A stretch of 64,000 nt of DNA from Phenylobacterium sp. (GTDB taxonomy: Bacteria; Pseudomonadota; Alphaproteobacteria; Caulobacterales; Caulobacteraceae). Every line of letters begins with the position of its first letter. Positions within the stretch are counted from its first letter, which is position 1. This document shows positions 61,716 through 64,000 of the stretch, piece after piece. Location: contig NZ_JAUYAW010000030.1 in assembly GCF_030693405.1 (NCBI RefSeq), positions 1-64,000 on the forward strand. Reading direction: 5' to 3'. The translations under genes and the position numbers were made by a program. Under the pieces are notes generated by a model. The model made no database searches, was not told the DNA's origin, and saw only the letters and a list, made by a program, of their open reading frames with translations.

Positions 61716-62273
61716 TCAGCCGTTGATCCTGGCGATCCAGGCGGCGAACTTGTCGCCCCAGCCCTCGATGAAGGCTGCGAACTTGGGATCGGAAAAGCCG
61801 CCGCCCTCCGTGTAGTGCTCGTCCTTGTGGGTGAAATAGATCTGCGGCATGCCCATCACCGCCACATTGATGGCGGTCAGCACATTGCGCAGGTCCACCT
61901 GGGCCGCGGCCGTGCCCACGGCGCCTGGGGTGGAGCCGGCGATGGCGGCGGGCTTGCCGGCCCACACGCCTTGGCCCGGAGGCCGTGAGGCCCAGTCGAT
62001 GGCGTTTTTCAGCACGCCCGGCATGGAGCGGTTGTATTCCGGGGTCACGAACAGGACGGCGTCGGCGGCCTTGATCGCGTCCTTGAAGGCGATGACCGCG
62101 GCCGGCGGATCGGCCTCGTGGTCCTGGTTGTAGAGCGGCACATCAGCGTAATCGACGATCTGCAGGTCGAGCCGGGGGGCGATGGTCTTGGCGATGGCCT
62201 GGGCCAGACGCCGGTTCACGGACTGGGCGCGAAGACTGCCGATGATGACGGCGACCTTGGGTCGATCGGACAT
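61716..62273 (-). CDS. NAD(P)H-dependent FMN reductase family protein
   Basis: KVAVIIGSLRAQSVNRRLAQAIAK...DAVLFVTPEYNRSMPGVLKNAIDWASRP. Confidence 0.92.
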   Translation of the reverse strand: MSDRPKVAVIIGSLRAQSVNRRLAQAIAKTIAPRLDLQIVDYADVPLYNQDHEADPPAAVIAFKDAIKAADAVLFVTPEYNRSMPGVLKNAIDWASRPPGQGVWAGKPAAIAGSTPGAVGTAAAQVDLRNVLTAINVAVMGMPQIYFTHKDEHYTEGGGFSDPKFAAFIEGWGDKFAAWIARING

Positions 62274-62292
62274 GCGGACTCCTGAATGGTTT

Positions 62293-63003
62293 CTAGAGGT
62301 GGCCGAGCTTATGGCCCTTCACCCCGAAACGCATATAGGGGGACGGACGCTCCGGATCATCCAGGCGAAGCACCGCTTCCTTGATCATGGTCCGCGTGAC
62401 CATGGGCAGCTCAAGGCCCAGCGCATCGTCGAAATCCACCCAGGCGATCTCCTCCAGCTCCCCGCAGTCGGGCTGACGGTCGAGGCTGACCAGCCGCTCG
62501 GCGTCGGCCATCAGGAACCAGGTGTCGAACCGCTTGGCCAGCATGGGCGGGGTGACCGCCCGGGCGATGATCTCCATGGCCTCCAGGTCGGCCATGGCGC
62601 CTTGCGCCAGGAACTCCCGCCAGGGGCCGACACCGGGCCTCGGCGGGGCCTTCTTGGCCAGCAGGAGGCCCGCCTCCTCGAAGGTCTCGCGGATGGCGGC
62701 CATGGCGAGCGCCCGGCCGCGGCCAGGCTTGATGTGCCGGTCGAACTTGGCCGCCACCTCGGGGCGCAGGTCGGTGGCGTGGGGGGCGCGGAAGTCGGCC
62801 CGGTCGATGCGCCCGCCCGGGAACACCCACAGATTGGGCATGAAGTCGTGGCCGCTGTTGCGCTTGCCCATCAGGACGCGCGGCTTGGCGGCGTCCCGGC
62901 GGACCAGGATGATAGTGGCCGCATCCCGCGGCTTCACGGCTCGGGCGCCTTCGGGGCGCATCCGGCCCCCCTCGGGGCGGCGGGGAATCTCTGCGTCAGT
63001 CAT
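62293..63003 (-). CDS. NUDIX hydrolase
   Basis: VFPGGRIDRADF...AAIRETFEEAGLLLAKKA Nudix-box region. Confidence 0.88.
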   Translation of the reverse strand: MTDAEIPRRPEGGRMRPEGARAVKPRDAATIILVRRDAAKPRVLMGKRNSGHDFMPNLWVFPGGRIDRADFRAPHATDLRPEVAAKFDRHIKPGRGRALAMAAIRETFEEAGLLLAKKAPPRPGVGPWREFLAQGAMADLEAMEIIARAVTPPMLAKRFDTWFLMADAERLVSLDRQPDCGELEEIAWVDFDDALGLELPMVTRTMIKEAVLRLDDPERPSPYMRFGVKGHKLGHL

Positions 63004-63067
63004 GAAACAACTGTATGACCGACGCCGGACCTTGAGGAAGGCTGACCTTAGGTCAATTTCGTGCGGC

Positions 63068-64000
63068 TCACCGCCGCCGGTGCTTGCCGCCTTGCCGGGG
63101 CAGGGGTGGGCGGCCGGCCTTGCGGCGGATGCCTAGGCGCGGGCGCGGGGCGGTGGGGTCGGGCGCAGCCGGCTCGCTCAGCATCTCGAACAGCAGGCCG
63201 CCGGTGATCGGGGTCGCTTCGCGCAGCCTCACCTCAACGCTCATGCCCAGGGGCCAGCGGGCGCCGGAGCGCTCGCCGATCAGGGCGTGCATCTTCTCAT
63301 CGTGGATGAAGAACTCATCCCCCAGATTGGAGATCGGGATCAGGCCGTCGGCGCCGGTCTCGGCCAGGCGGATGAACAGGCCAAAGCGGGTCACCCCAGT
63401 GATGCGGCCATGGAAGGTCGCGCCCACCTTGTCGGACAGGAAGGCGGCCACATAGCGGTCAGTGGCGTCGCGCTCGGCGGCCATGGCCCGGCGCTCGGCA
63501 TGGGTGATCTCCTCGGCCGTGGCCTTCATGTGGGAGATGTCCCAGTCGCTGAGACCGTCGGGTCCACCGGGCAGGTTGAGGCTAAGCGCGCTGATCAGGC
63601 CCCGGTGGACGATGAGGTCGGCGTACCTGCGAATAGGCGACGTAAAGTGCGCATAACGGGCCAGATTCAGGCCGAAATGGCCGATATTGTCGGTGGAATA
63701 ATGGGCCTGCATCTGGGTGCGCAGGACCACCTCATTGACGATCTCCGCGTGCGGCCCCTCCCGGGTCAGGTCCAGCAGGCGGTTGAAGCGGTCGGTGCGG
63801 ACGGCCTCGCCCTTGGACCAGTTCACCGAGATCGAGCCCAGGAATTCCCCAAGCGAATCAATCTTCTCCGGGCTCGGGGCATCATGGATGCGGTAGATCA
63901 GCGGGGTCCGCTTGGCCTCCAGGGTCTCGGCCGCGCAGACATTGGCCTGGATCATCATCTCCTCGATCAGCTTGTGCGCCTCGAGGGACGGTCGCGGGGT
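63068..64000 (-). CDS. rnr: Ribonuclease R, C-terminal part; coding continues beyond the window edge
   Basis: TPRPSLEAHKLIEEMMIQANVCAAETLEAKRTPLIYRIHDAPSPEKI...FTSPIRRYADLIVHRGLI; C-terminal S1 domain. Confidence 0.92.
   Translation of the reverse strand, partial: TPRPSLEAHKLIEEMMIQANVCAAETLEAKRTPLIYRIHDAPSPEKIDSLGEFLGSISVNWSKGEAVRTDRFNRLLDLTREGPHAEIVNEVVLRTQMQAHYSTDNIGHFGLNLARYAHFTSPIRRYADLIVHRGLISALSLNLPGGPDGLSDWDISHMKATAEEITHAERRAMAAERDATDRYVAAFLSDKVGATFHGRITGVTRFGLFIRLAETGADGLIPISNLGDEFFIHDEKMHALIGERSGARWPLGMSVEVRLREATPITGGLLFEMLSEPAAPDPTAPRPRLGIRRKAGRPPLPRQGGKHRRR

Overview
The window is a chromosomal segment from a Caulobacterales-like alphaproteobacterium, high in GC. That placement rests on gene content and protein similarity as I recognise them; no search was run. 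It opens with the spc/alpha ribosomal operon (rpsQ to rplQ, with secY, adk and rpoA). Housekeeping and metabolic genes follow: rarA, two RluA-type synthases, crcB, pccB/pccA, lipB, mgtE, a split leucine-degradation set (ivd, mccB, enoyl-CoA hydratase, mccA), panC, clpAS, dinB, rpmG and partial rnr. Three Caulobacter cell-cycle loci are present: spmX (muramidase-like polar scaffold), mipZ, and divK-pleD. I see no CRISPR array, prophage, IS element or integron. The most unusual structure is a self-contained minus-strand mini-gene at about 35770-35980. It has a sigma70-like promoter, a 17-nt Shine-Dalgarno region fully complementary to the 16S rRNA 3' tail, a 21-codon ORF absent from the ORF track, and a strong intrinsic terminator. 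Other regulatory candidates are two tandem PhaR-type operators before a phasin gene, several GGAAC-N16/17-CGTT (EcfG/sigmaT-type) boxes before small envelope/stress genes, a sigma54-like -24/-12 element before spmX, and CtrA/CcrM-type sites before divK and mipZ.
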